Shown here: positions 9,727-17,937 of the stretch, piece after piece | How positions within the stretch are numbered: position 1 is the stretch's first letter | Layout of the letters: each line of letters opens with the position of its first letter | Assembly: GCF_030162935.1 (NCBI RefSeq) | Contig: NZ_JASAUZ010000023.1 | Span: 248,001-312,000, forward strand | Direction of reading: 5' to 3' | Origin: Comamonas halotolerans | Lineage (GTDB): Bacteria; Pseudomonadota; Gammaproteobacteria; Burkholderiales; Burkholderiaceae_C | Length of the DNA: 64,000 bases | Made by a program: the position numbers and the translations under genes | Notes under the pieces: generated by a model | The model's input: the letters and a program-made list of their open reading frames with translations, nothing else | Database searches by the model: none | What the model was told of the DNA's origin: nothing

Positions 9727-9771
9727 TATCCGCATCGCGCCATTAGCATGCGGACTGCTTAAGGGATAGCT

Positions 9772-10815
9772 ATGTTGTTGTGGTCTACATTTTTCTTGGG
9801 TCTGGGCTTTGGCGTGTTCGCACGCTTGGGACGTTTTTGTTTGCTGCGCGGCATCCGTCAAAGCATGGGACTAGACAACAGTGAGCAGCGCGGCAGCGCC
9901 CCGGCTTTGCAGGCTTTCGCATTGGCTGTGGCCGTAGCCCTGCTGGCATCGCAAGCTCTGCAGCTGGCAGGCGTGGTCGATCTGGGCAATGCCCAAATCG
10001 TGCGCCCCAACTTCTCTGTCATCGGAGTCATGATCGGCGGCGCCATCTTTGGTCTGGGCATGGTGCTGGCCAACGCCTGCGGTGCGCGCTCTCTGGTTCT
10101 GCTGGCTGGCGGTAATCTGCGCTCTCTGATTGCCGTGGTGTTTCTCGCTTTGGGAGCCCAGGCCAGCTCTACCGGTGTGCTGGTTCCGCTGCGCCAATGG
10201 TTTCAAGGGCTTGCACCCAGCACTCTGGAAAGCGTCACCCTCAACCAGTACCTACAAAGCAGCGGCTGGTCAGGCAGTGCCATTTACCTGGTGCTTGCCG
10301 TTATTCCAGCTGTACTGCTGGCTGCTTATGCCTTGTATCAGCCCGCGCTGCGCCGCAGTCCCATCCAATTGGGAGCAGCGCTGGTCATCGGTGCTCTGGT
10401 GGCTGTGGGGTGGTGGATTGCAGCCACCGTTGAAGTCGATCCGTTTGAGCCAGCCAAGCACACCTCTCTGAGCTTTATTTCCCCGATCTCCGAAACACTG
10501 CTTTACGTGCAAGTGGCCGTAGGGAGGGAATTTGCTGCCGCATGCGCACTGGTGCTAGGTGTGCTGGCTGGCGCATTCCTGGTGGCCTTGTTCACCCGCA
10601 CCGCACGCTGGGAAAGCTTTGACAGCCCTGCACATTTGACGAAGACTGCCATCGGCGGCTGGTTGATGGGTTTTGGTGGCTTGCTGGCTGCGGGCTGCTC
10701 CATCGGCCAGGGCCTGACAGGCATCAGCACGCTGGCATGGGCCACCTGGCCTGCGGTGGCTGGCATTGTGGGTGGTAGCGTCCTGGCCCTGAAGTTGCTC
10801 AAGCCTCAGGCTTAA
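9772..10815 (+). CDS. YeeE/YedE-family sulfur-compound transporter
   Basis: A 347-residue polytopic inner-membrane protein with about nine or ten hydrophobic helices. It has the conserved family cysteines: RFCLLRG near the N-terminus (Cys23), ANACGARSL in the middle and AAGCSIGQGLTG near the C-terminus. In the characterised relative TsuA (YeeE), cysteines in such motifs relay thiosulfate across the membrane. Placed between two flavocytochrome c-type flavoprotein genes and soxYZ, it most likely moves thiosulfate or another sulfur species between periplasm and cytoplasm. No TusA/YeeD-like partner gene is adjacent. The direction and substrate are inferred. Confidence 0.85.
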   Translation: MLLWSTFFLGLGFGVFARLGRFCLLRGIRQSMGLDNSEQRGSAPALQAFALAVAVALLASQALQLAGVVDLGNAQIVRPNFSVIGVMIGGAIFGLGMVLANACGARSLVLLAGGNLRSLIAVVFLALGAQASSTGVLVPLRQWFQGLAPSTLESVTLNQYLQSSGWSGSAIYLVLAVIPAVLLAAYALYQPALRRSPIQLGAALVIGALVAVGWWIAATVEVDPFEPAKHTSLSFISPISETLLYVQVAVGREFAAACALVLGVLAGAFLVALFTRTARWESFDSPAHLTKTAIGGWLMGFGGLLAAGCSIGQGLTGISTLAWATWPAVAGIVGGSVLALKLLKPQA

Positions 10816-11221
10816 CCCGCACAGAGCAATCAAGTTGTTTCTTGCGGCAAGGCTCTGTCCTAGAATTCCGCCCCAGACAGCTCTGCTTGTGCCGCGTGTC
10901 GGCTAAGAGGGATTCTTTTCCCATCCATGCCTTGTCCGGACTTGGTCACCACACCAAGCCCGACATCAACGCTCAAGCCGTCTTTTGAGTTCTTGTTGAT
11001 TGCATCGGATGTGGCTTCTGCCACGGTCAGGAGCCAACCACGCCTTGCATCCCCTTCCACGGAGAAGTCAGGCGCTGCATGTTCGCTTCCCTTTGCACTT
11101 ATTGCCATTGCCAGTTGTGCAGTGGATTTAGCAGGTCAGCGCTGGTCTTGACGCCAGCCGCACGCACCAGCAGACGCTGTGCATGCGGCTTCTTATGAAT
11201 GACTAGGAGGAAGTTTCCACC
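10816..11221. other. 406-bp intergenic region before the second flavoprotein
   Basis: A TAGAAT hexamer at 10861-10866 could be a -10 element. A plus-strand frame (10927-11151) encodes 74 residues without a recognisable domain, ribosome-binding site or cytochrome motif; I do not call it a gene. A strong ribosome-binding site (TAGGAGGAAG) lies just before the ATG at 11222. Confidence 0.5.
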
Positions 11222-12565
11222 ATGCAACGTCGCCACTTTCTGATGACCCCGCCAGCCATGGCTCTGGGTGCTGCGGCCGCTGCCGCACCGATTGCCACAC
11301 TGGCAGCACCCACCATCATGACTCCGCAATCGCGCATTCTGCCCCGTCAGGGCAAAGGCCCACGCATTGTGATTTGCGGTGGTGGCTGGGGCGGCCTGAC
11401 AGCTGCCCGCTATCTGCGTGAGCTGATCCCCAACTCGGACGTGGTGCTGCTTGAGCGCAATCCCACGTTCTGGTCTGGCCCGATGAGCAACAAGTGGCTG
11501 ATCGACATCGTGAACACCGATTTCGTCAACCACGACATGCTGCACCCCGCCAACAAGTACGGCTACCACCTGCTGCAAACCGAGGTGACCGGCTTTGAGC
11601 GCGACAAAAAACTGGTGCGCACTGCACACGGCCTGATTGAATACGACTACCTGATCCTGTCGGGCGGTATCCGTAACGACTACGAAGCCTGGTTTGGCAA
11701 TGATCAGAAAGCCATCGACTACACCCGCAAGCATTTCCCCAACGCCTACATTCCCAACCAGGAGATGCTGGCGCTCAAGAGCAAGGTGAAGAACTTCAAG
11801 GGCGGCACCCTGGTGATGACGCTGCCCCCACCCCCTCACCGCTGCCCGCCCTCGCCCTACGAGCGCGCCTGCCTGATCGCCTGGCACATCAAGAAAAACA
11901 AGATCCCCGGCAAGATTCTGATTCTTGACCCCAAGCCCAAGATTGCGCCCATTGGCGTCGGCTACAAGCAGGCATTTGACGAGCTGTACCCCGATATCAT
12001 CACCCACGTGCCCAATGCGCGCGTGCAGGAGGTGGACCCCTTCAACAAGAGGATCAAGACCGCTGCCGGCGAATTCAAGTTTGACGATGCCATCCTGATG
12101 CCTCCGCACCAGGCCGCTGAAATGGTGTGGTGGGCAGACCTGATTGGCAAAACCCCTGAAGGCAAGCCCACAGGCTGGGCCGATATGGACACTCGTTATT
12201 TCACCGCCAACAGTGATGACAGCGTGTACTTCGTGGGTGACTTGATGGGAGCCATCTCCCCGCAATTTGGTCACTACCCCAAGAGTGGTCACGTAGCCAA
12301 CTACATCGGCCAGATCGTCGCCAAGAACATTGCGCAGCGTACTGCCGGCAAGGAAGTCACCCCGCTGCTGCCCGACAACCTGTGCTACATGATGGTCAAT
12401 GGTGATCCGCAGGAAGAAATCTCGGTAAAGTTCGAGTACGAAATCGACGTGACCACCGGCAACGTACACCAGACCCAGATTGATATGGACGTACGCACCT
12501 CTGACCTGGTCAAGGAAGACTTTGCCTGGATCAACACCAAGTTCAGCGACTTCCTTGGCATTTAA
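11222..12565 (+). CDS. Second flavocytochrome c-type flavoprotein, linked to soxYZ and lacking the FAD-linking cysteine
   Basis: A 447-residue FAD-dependent oxidoreductase of the FCSD/SoxF family. It begins with a QRRHFL twin-arginine-like signal and an Ala-rich region, then the dinucleotide-binding GGGWGG at 53-58. The disulfide cysteines are kept: Cys208 in HRCPPSPYER and Cys388 in NLCYMM. The cysteine that attaches FAD covalently in FccB is absent (SGPMSN at about 85-90 instead of TCPFSN), so FAD should be held non-covalently. No cytochrome gene accompanies it; instead soxY starts six bases after its stop, so it is co-transcribed with the SoxYZ sulfur carrier. It may oxidise sulfur bound to SoxYZ or reactivate SoxY; this is inference. 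It begins after an excellent ribosome-binding site. Confidence 0.88.
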   Translation: MQRRHFLMTPPAMALGAAAAAAPIATLAAPTIMTPQSRILPRQGKGPRIVICGGGWGGLTAARYLRELIPNSDVVLLERNPTFWSGPMSNKWLIDIVNTDFVNHDMLHPANKYGYHLLQTEVTGFERDKKLVRTAHGLIEYDYLILSGGIRNDYEAWFGNDQKAIDYTRKHFPNAYIPNQEMLALKSKVKNFKGGTLVMTLPPPPHRCPPSPYERACLIAWHIKKNKIPGKILILDPKPKIAPIGVGYKQAFDELYPDIITHVPNARVQEVDPFNKRIKTAAGEFKFDDAILMPPHQAAEMVWWADLIGKTPEGKPTGWADMDTRYFTANSDDSVYFVGDLMGAISPQFGHYPKSGHVANYIGQIVAKNIAQRTAGKEVTPLLPDNLCYMMVNGDPQEEISVKFEYEIDVTTGNVHQTQIDMDVRTSDLVKEDFAWINTKFSDFLGI

Positions 12566-12571
12566 GACGAC

Positions 12572-13075
12572 ATGAACCCAGCACCTTCCCATTCCCTGAC
12601 ACGCCGCCGCCTGGTAGCCGGCGCAGCGGCGGCCAGTGCCGCCCTGGCCCTGCCCAACGCGCTGGCGCAACCCGCAGCCAAGCCCAGCCTGGTTGGCCCT
12701 CTGGCCCCCAACCCCGTGGAATTCAAAAAAACCATGGCGTCATTCATTGGCAGTGCCACACCACAGACCGAAGGCCTGCAGGTGGACATCCCCGTGCTGG
12801 CTGACAACCCCAGCGCCGTGCCCGTGAAGGCCAAGGTCACGCTGCCGATCACGGAGCAGGACTGGTGCGAGGAAATGATGGTGGTGGCCGAGCTCAACCC
12901 CATTCCGCTGGCCTGCCGTGTCCACTTCACTGCAGATACCGGCACCGCCGAAGCGGCCATCCGCGTCCGGCTGAGCCAATCTCAAACCGTGCACGTGCTG
13001 GCACGCATGAAAAGCGGGCAGGTTCTGCAGGCCAAGCAAGCAGTAACCGTGGCAGCCAGCGGCTGCGGCATGTAA
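12572..13075 (+). CDS. soxY: Sulfur carrier subunit SoxY with variant C-terminal motif
   Basis: The 167-residue precursor has a twin-arginine signal (LTRRRLVAG, cleavage about residue 33) and the SoxY immunoglobulin-like fold. In SoxY the substrate sulfur is bound to the penultimate-region cysteine of a C-terminal GGCGG swinging arm. Here the protein ends SGCGM: the cysteine (Cys165) is present but two of the four glycines are replaced (Ser for the first, Met for the last). It sits between the second flavoprotein and soxZ, with which it should form the periplasmic SoxYZ heterodimer. SoxB, SoxXA and SoxCD genes are not in the window, so either they lie elsewhere or SoxYZ works with other partners here. 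Confidence 0.92.
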   Translation: MNPAPSHSLTRRRLVAGAAAASAALALPNALAQPAAKPSLVGPLAPNPVEFKKTMASFIGSATPQTEGLQVDIPVLADNPSAVPVKAKVTLPITEQDWCEEMMVVAELNPIPLACRVHFTADTGTAEAAIRVRLSQSQTVHVLARMKSGQVLQAKQAVTVAASGCGM

Positions 13076-13087
13076 GGGGAGCAATCA

Positions 13088-13423
13088 ATGAGCATGAACA
13101 AGCCACCCCGCGTTTGGGTCAGCAACGAAAAGCCGAAGGCCGGTGATATCCTGCGCGTACGCGCCCAGATGGAACACGTGATGGAAACCGGTCTGCGCAC
13201 CGATCCTGCCACCGGCCAGCCCCGCCCACGCCACATCGTGAATCACTTTGAAGCCACGATGGCTGGCAAGCGGATCTTCAGCTGGGACCTGGGCACCTCC
13301 ATCTCTCAGAACCCCTATATCGAGTTCACTTTCAAGGCGCGCCAAAGCGGAGAGCTGAGCATGCTGTGGAAAGATGACAAGGGCCAAACCCTGACCGCCA
13401 GCAAAACAATCACAGTGGGCTGA
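13088..13423 (+). CDS. soxZ: Sulfur carrier subunit SoxZ
   Basis: A 111-residue protein of normal SoxZ length with no signal peptide, as expected because SoxZ is co-exported with SoxY through the Tat system. It contains the family pattern of a first strand with PRVWV, the PRHIVNHFEA segment and a C-terminal TASKTITVG strand. It starts 12 bases after soxY behind an AGGGGAG ribosome-binding site and is the last gene of the unit, followed by a strong terminator. It is the scaffold partner of SoxY and has no catalytic residues of its own. Confidence 0.95.
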   Translation: MSMNKPPRVWVSNEKPKAGDILRVRAQMEHVMETGLRTDPATGQPRPRHIVNHFEATMAGKRIFSWDLGTSISQNPYIEFTFKARQSGELSMLWKDDKGQTLTASKTITVG

Positions 13424-13458
13424 AAGCTGCGCCCACACTTACTGCTGGCTGCCATCGA

Positions 13459-13497
13459 GCCCCCCGCAGACGAGCATGTCTGCGGGGGCTTTTTTTT
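13459..13497 (+). terminator. Strong intrinsic terminator after soxZ
   Basis: A 12-pair stem (GCCCCCGCAGAC/GTCTGCGGGGGC, about) with a short loop and eight T directly after it. It also separates the plus-strand sox unit from the convergent GH3 gene. Confidence 0.95.
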
Positions 13498-13545
13498 GCG
13501 CTGCCCAGTGAAAGTGCTCCAACTGTCACCTCCAGGCCCCAGCCT

Positions 13546-15792
13546 TCAGCGGCCAAACAGGCGAGCTTGCAGCGGAAGCTGTGCCCGCAGCACCAGATCG
13601 GCTGCCGAGCGCCCCAAAGCCATGTCATGCACACCCTGCGCAATGCGCCACTGCCCTGCTTCGCCGTCAAAGCGCGCCAGCAATCGTGGGTCTACGTCCA
13701 GTTGTACCTCGCGGCTTTCACCGGGTTGCAGCTGCACACGCTCAAAGCCCAGCATGCGCATGCGCTGCTGCCCTGCAGCATCCGTCAGATAAAGCTGCGG
13801 CACATCAGCGCCCGCACGCCGCCCGGTATTGCGCACAGTGAATCTGGCCTGCACCTTGTCACCGCTTTGCTGCAAACGCAGCCCGCTGTAGTCAAAGCGG
13901 GTATAGCTCAGGCCATGACCAAATGCATAAGCTGGCTGTTGACCTGTTTGCGCCATCCAGCGATATCCCACTTCAGCACCTTCATGGTAGTGAATCGCCG
14001 TCAGGGTATGTATGGGGGTGCCCAGTCCGGGCAACGTGGGATGTGGTGTTTGCTCCAGCGAGCGGTAGAAGGTGATGGGCAGACGGCCTGATGGGTTGAT
14101 CTGACCCGCCACAATTTCTGCAATTGCACGTCCACCGGCACTGCCGGAATACCACGATTGAACAATCGCCCTGGCACGCTCTCCCCAAGGTGCCAAGTCC
14201 ACCGCGTTGCCCGTTTGCAGAACCACGATGGTGTTGGGATTGGCCCGCGTCACGGCATCTATCACTGCAGCCTGTCCCCAGGGCAAGCTCAGATCGGCGT
14301 GGTCATGATTTTCGCTCTCTGACTTCCAGGCAAACACAATCGCTACATCTGCATTGCGTGCCTGCAATGCAGCATCGGCAGGTGACTCACCCGCATCGGT
14401 CAGGATTTCAGCTTTCGGAAAATGCTTGGCCAACTCACTGGCAGGCGAAGGCCCTGCCACGGTCAAACGGCGTAGCGGAGCAAACATATTGGTGCCGCCA
14501 AGGGGTATGTCCAGTGCAAGACCACCTACCGGCTCCGTGCGGCTGGAACCCCCTCCACCACTGAGCATGCCCAAGTGCGAAAAACCACCAATCACGGCAA
14601 TGCGCCTGACATCCTGGCGCAGCGGCAAAAGCTCTCCTTCATTTTTCAGCAGTACAGTGCCTTGGCGTGCTACTTCAATAGCACTTTGCAGATGTGCCTG
14701 CATATCAGGCTGCTGCTGTGCGCCTTGCCACTGGTCAGCATCAACCTGGTACACCGCGAACAAAATGCGCTGCACCATATCGCTCAAGCGGGATCGTGAC
14801 AGTTCTCCACGTGCATACGCCTCGCGCAACGGGGCGCCAAACCACTCTTTTTCATCCAGCTGCGCACCGCTTTGCTGATCCAGCCCCTTAAGCGCGTAGT
14901 CCCAGGCATACACGGCACGCCAATCGGACATGATGAAGCCCTTGTAGCCCATGGCCTGCTTCACATCGCGGTTGAGCAATGCATCACTGCCGCAAGCGTA
15001 TTCGCCGTTCACCTTGTTATAGGCACACATCAGGCTACCAGGGCTGGAGCGTTCAATCCCCATTTGAAAGGCCAGCATATCTGACTCGCGATGTGCTGCA
15101 GGATCAATGCGCGCATCCAGCGCCCATTTGTTGATTTCCTGGCTGTTGAGCGATACATGCTTGAGGATGTTGACCACCTGCTGATCCTGCGTGCCCTTGA
15201 CGCTTTCCGCAGCCAGCACCGCCGCCAGTAGCGGGTCCTCCCCCAGATACTCGAAATTGCGCCCATGCCGAGGATCACGCGCCAGGTTGATGCCTCCACC
15301 CAGCACCACATTGAAGCCACGCGCCTTGGCCTCTTTGCCCAGAATAACGCCGCTGTCATAGGCCAGTTGGGGATTGAAGGTGGCAGCCATGGCCAGCGCA
15401 GAAGGGAATGCCGTGGCCTGATCACCCTTGCGCCCACCAGAAGGGTTGGTAATACCCAGTCCCGCATCGGTCATTAACAGATCAGGCACGCCCAGACGTG
15501 GCACACCCTGCACCCAGCCCGCAATCTGCGGCACATGCGCGGGCACGCGCGCATCGCGCTGCTGGGAGAAGTCTTCTGCCAACACATGCACCATCAGGCT
15601 ACGCAGCAGGCCAAAGCGCTCGTCGTCCGTCATCTGCGCTTCCACCTGCTGAGCCTTGGCTTGCGCTGCAGCAATTTTCTCTGGACTAGGCTGCGCCTGT
15701 ACCTGCGAAACAGCCAGAGTCGCGCCTGCCACAAAGGCCCACCCCCTGCCACATAACAAGCGCCCTGTTGATATCTTTTTTTCCGCAGCCAT
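13546..15792 (-). CDS. Glycoside hydrolase family 3 beta-glucosidase-like enzyme
   Basis: A 748-residue secreted glycosidase predicted to release terminal beta-linked sugars in the periplasm. It has a Sec-type signal (about 1-33, ending VQAQ), the GH3 TIM-barrel with DARVPAHVPQ, GGGINLARDPRHGRNFEYLGEDP and KHVSLNSQE, the catalytic nucleophile Asp290 in GFIMSDW, the GH3 C-terminal sandwich domain (from about residue 390; LLKNEGELLPL, GFSHLGMLSGGGGSS) and a C-terminal fibronectin III-like domain (from about 640). Length is typical for BglX-type enzymes. The start has a strong GGAGGC ribosome-binding site. It stands alone with no sugar transporter or regulator beside it. The substrate is unknown; recycling of cell-wall or plant-derived glucosides is possible. 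Confidence 0.93.
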   Translation of the reverse strand: MAAEKKISTGRLLCGRGWAFVAGATLAVSQVQAQPSPEKIAAAQAKAQQVEAQMTDDERFGLLRSLMVHVLAEDFSQQRDARVPAHVPQIAGWVQGVPRLGVPDLLMTDAGLGITNPSGGRKGDQATAFPSALAMAATFNPQLAYDSGVILGKEAKARGFNVVLGGGINLARDPRHGRNFEYLGEDPLLAAVLAAESVKGTQDQQVVNILKHVSLNSQEINKWALDARIDPAAHRESDMLAFQMGIERSSPGSLMCAYNKVNGEYACGSDALLNRDVKQAMGYKGFIMSDWRAVYAWDYALKGLDQQSGAQLDEKEWFGAPLREAYARGELSRSRLSDMVQRILFAVYQVDADQWQGAQQQPDMQAHLQSAIEVARQGTVLLKNEGELLPLRQDVRRIAVIGGFSHLGMLSGGGGSSRTEPVGGLALDIPLGGTNMFAPLRRLTVAGPSPASELAKHFPKAEILTDAGESPADAALQARNADVAIVFAWKSESENHDHADLSLPWGQAAVIDAVTRANPNTIVVLQTGNAVDLAPWGERARAIVQSWYSGSAGGRAIAEIVAGQINPSGRLPITFYRSLEQTPHPTLPGLGTPIHTLTAIHYHEGAEVGYRWMAQTGQQPAYAFGHGLSYTRFDYSGLRLQQSGDKVQARFTVRNTGRRAGADVPQLYLTDAAGQQRMRMLGFERVQLQPGESREVQLDVDPRLLARFDGEAGQWRIAQGVHDMALGRSAADLVLRAQLPLQARLFGR

Positions 15793-16228
15793 GCTGCCTC
15801 CTGTTCATTGTTTGGATTGCGCCGACACTGGTCACGACACGCGTGTTGCAATTCAAAACGCATCGCCTGGTCTCTGTAGCAGCAACCCGGAGAATGTTAC
15901 TTACTGTCATCGCAAGTAACCAGCCCCTGCGCCATCTTGGAGCAGTCTCAGAACATGCGACCACTTGAAGCCTTGGCTTTCGGCCACCTTACTCCCCGTG
16001 ATATGTGGCCGCAGCGCGCATAGCCTCCAGCATCCATACCCGCATTTCGGTCAAGACACACTTTTGGTGCAGCAAGCCTCGATCACCAGGAAAACATTCG
16101 TTTTTGCAATGCAGCTGGCCGACCCTGCAAGTGTGTACAGACCCAAAAAAAAGGCCTGCAGGCACGTGACTCTGCAAGCCTTGTTTGCAAAACGGCGCTG
16201 ACCACAGCGTCCGTCAAGCATCACAGCA
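15793..16228. other. 436-bp intergenic region between two minus-strand genes
   Basis: Contains the terminator of the YitT gene (16145-16182) and upstream sequence for the GH3 gene, including its GGAGGC ribosome-binding site just before 15792. Short open frames exist on both strands but one overlaps the terminator and none has a ribosome-binding site or recognisable domain. Confidence 0.55.
16145..16182 (-). terminator. Intrinsic terminator after the YitT-family gene
   Basis: On the minus strand AAGGCTTGCAG pairs with CTGCAGGCCTT (one mismatch) and is followed by a run of T; 46 bases past the stop codon. Confidence 0.75.
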
Positions 16229-16903
16229 TCATTTACCGTTATAGCGTCCGGGGCGATGGCTGACTGCCAGAAACACTCCCATCACAACCGCAGCAAACAC
16301 TGACCAGGCCACGCGATCGAAAGGCACAATCCACAACGCCAGAGCAACCACGATGCAGTCAATCACCATCTGCACCTTGCCCGCAGGAATACTCCATTTA
16401 TCCTGCGCATACAGCGACACAATGGTTGCCCCGCCCAAGCTGGATTTGTGACGCGCCAGAAACAGCACGCCTGTGCCCATGAGCAAGCCTCCGGCAATGG
16501 CGGCAAATGCGGGATGCAGATAATCGATATGAATCAGGCGAGGCCCCAGCTCGGTCACCACAGACAGCAGGGCTACCGACAAAAAGGTTTTGATGGTGAA
16601 TTCTTTGCCAATGTATTTCCAGGCAAACCAGTAAAACGGAATATTGATCGCAAAGTAAATGCCGCCAAACGAGAGCCCCGTGGCGTAGTGCAACACAAAT
16701 GCCAGGCCTGCCGTGCTGCCCGTGAGCAAACCCGCCTGTGCAAACATCATCATGGTGATACCCACAAACAATGAGCCTGAAAACAAGGCTTGGGCGTCCT
16801 CGTAGGGGCCGTGCTTGACCACGGTGACAGGCGCCGCTGACGACAGCGCCGGACTGCTGGCAACAGGGTGAACTAGCTCGGATTCGGGGCTGGTGGTGCT
16901 CAT
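16229..16903 (-). CDS. YitT-family membrane protein
   Basis: A 224-residue inner-membrane protein with about five or six hydrophobic helices after a 40-residue soluble N-terminus. The sequence LTGSTAGLAFVLHYATGLSFGGIYFAINIPFY is typical of the YitT (former DUF161) membrane domain; key short motifs are GSTAG and NIPFY. The C-terminal DUF2179 domain found in Gram-positive members is absent, as is usual for the shorter proteobacterial proteins. Function is not established; transport is assumed. ATG 16903 is chosen; an upstream in-frame ATG at 16930 would add nine basic residues. It is a single gene with its own terminator. Confidence 0.85.
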   Translation of the reverse strand: MSTTSPESELVHPVASSPALSSAAPVTVVKHGPYEDAQALFSGSLFVGITMMMFAQAGLLTGSTAGLAFVLHYATGLSFGGIYFAINIPFYWFAWKYIGKEFTIKTFLSVALLSVVTELGPRLIHIDYLHPAFAAIAGGLLMGTGVLFLARHKSSLGGATIVSLYAQDKWSIPAGKVQMVIDCIVVALALWIVPFDRVAWSVFAAVVMGVFLAVSHRPGRYNGK

Positions 16904-16971
16904 GGCGGATACCGGTTTTCGACAGCGCATGCTTGTGGCCTTGCCGTCAACATCAATGCAATAGATGAAGC

Positions 16972-17009
16972 AAAAAATGCGCCACCTGCTACAGGAGCAG
17001 ATGGCGCAT
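16972..17009 (-). terminator. Intrinsic terminator after the OmlA/BamE-like gene
   Basis: Minus-strand stem TGCGCCATCTGCT/AGCAGGTGGCGCA with a five-base loop followed by TTTTTT. Confidence 0.8.
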
Positions 17010-17112
17010 GCGCTCTAACGCACAGCGGATGTTCTACGCTGACATGGCTTTTTTGCTGCAGTGCAGCAATTAAACCATTACCCGATACAAAAGCGGTGAA
17101 TACGCCCCAAAT

Positions 17113-17616
17113 TCAACGGTCACCTTGGGGCATTTTTTCTCGACTGGCCGTCTTCTTGACGGTTCCGTTCTCGCCAAAAGTCACCGTAAATTCCATTTCG
17201 CGGTTTGGGGGATCAATCCAGTTCCAGTCCCAATCAGTCTCTTGCTTGAGGTTGTAGGTTACACGCTTGGCAGGCTTGCCCAGGATGCGGCGCACCTGCT
17301 CTTGTGTCATGCCAGGCTGGATTTGCTCAAACACATGTGGTGTCAAGACCTGGCGCAACGCCGTCATCACACCATCGCTGCCAATGGTGATCATGTAATT
17401 GCGGTGCCCCATGGGCTGGCGGGGATACTCGAAAGTGCGCGAGCCATCCGCTTCGGGCCAAATCGTTTCGGGTTCACCGAAAGCCTTGCGCACATCTATC
17501 TCGGTGGACAGGCCTTCTTCCAGGCCATTGATTTTTTGTTGATCACAGCCCACCAGAGCCAAAATACTGGTGGCAATTGCAGCCACAGTGGCTGTGGCAC
17601 GGTTCAGTAGGTTCAT
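17113..17616 (-). CDS. SmpA/OmlA (BamE-like) outer-membrane lipoprotein
   Basis: A 167-residue lipoprotein with lipobox LVGC (Cys24). The mature part contains two repeats of the SmpA/OmlA pattern: an early copy (GLEEGLSTEIDVRKAFGEPE, cut here to its key words GLSTEIDVRKAFGEP) and a later, clearer copy (IQPGMTQEQVRRILGKPAK) followed by TDWDWNW. This is the beta-alpha BamE-like fold, with the 'PGMTxxQVxxxLGxP' signature. BamE proper is a small accessory of the outer-membrane assembly machine; this protein is longer, so a BamE paralogue or another BLIP-like envelope protein is as likely. It is divergent from the DUF3460 gene. Confidence 0.8.
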   Translation of the reverse strand: MNLLNRATATVAAIATSILALVGCDQQKINGLEEGLSTEIDVRKAFGEPETIWPEADGSRTFEYPRQPMGHRNYMITIGSDGVMTALRQVLTPHVFEQIQPGMTQEQVRRILGKPAKRVTYNLKQETDWDWNWIDPPNREMEFTVTFGENGTVKKTASREKMPQGDR

Positions 17617-17662
17617 GGACAGTGTCCCGGTAGAATCGTCAAACTAGAGAGGTTACCAGTCC

Positions 17663-17866
17663 ATGTCTATTTTTGCCCGTCCCCACTACACTTCCGATGT
17701 CACCGATTTCATCAACCAGATGAAAAAGGACAAACCCCAGCTGGAAACCCAGCAGCAGATTGGCCGCTCACTGCTGTGGGACAAATCGGTGAACTACGAA
17801 GCCCAGGCTGAAGCAGCCCAAGCCCGTGTCGCCCAAAAACCCTACGTTTACCAAACTAATAACTGA
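17663..17866 (+). CDS. DUF3460 family small protein
   Basis: A 67-residue soluble protein, with the family-typical start FARPHYTSDVTDFINQMKK and the LLWDK motif. DUF3460 proteins are found almost only in Burkholderiales and have no known function. It starts 26 bases after a TAGAAT hexamer (17631) that may be its -10 element, and is followed by a GC-rich hairpin before scpA, so it may be transcribed together with scpA through a partial terminator. The association with scpA is common in the order, from memory. Confidence 0.85.
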   Translation: MSIFARPHYTSDVTDFINQMKKDKPQLETQQQIGRSLLWDKSVNYEAQAEAAQARVAQKPYVYQTNN

Positions 17867-17887
17867 GAGCGTTTTAGCGCGTTTTCT

Positions 17888-17930
17888 CTGCCCGGCCCTT
17901 GCCTGACAAGCGCCGGGCGCTCTTCTTTCC
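17888..17930 (+). terminator. Hairpin between the DUF3460 gene and scpA
   Basis: GCCCGGC/GCCGGGC stem enclosing CTTG..CAAG pairing, followed by CTCTTCTTT. The tail is only moderately T-rich, so it may attenuate rather than stop transcription into scpA. Confidence 0.5.
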
Positions 17931-17937
17931 AAGTTGC

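Noticed and set aside
10927-11151. 74-residue frame in the gap before the second flavoprotein, considered as a possible lost cytochrome or small gene
   Set aside because: No CxxCH, signal peptide or ribosome-binding site; composition is Ser/Thr/Pro-rich and not gene-like.
11099-12670. 523-residue open frame antisense to the second flavoprotein gene
   Set aside because: Entirely explained by high GC in the third codon position of the real gene; no motifs.
17106-17147. GCCCCAA/TTGGGGC hairpin with a T tract on the plus strand
   Set aside because: Overlaps the 3' end of the minus-strand OmlA-like gene and points in the direction opposite to it, with no plus-strand gene upstream to terminate; a better terminator lies at 16972-17009.
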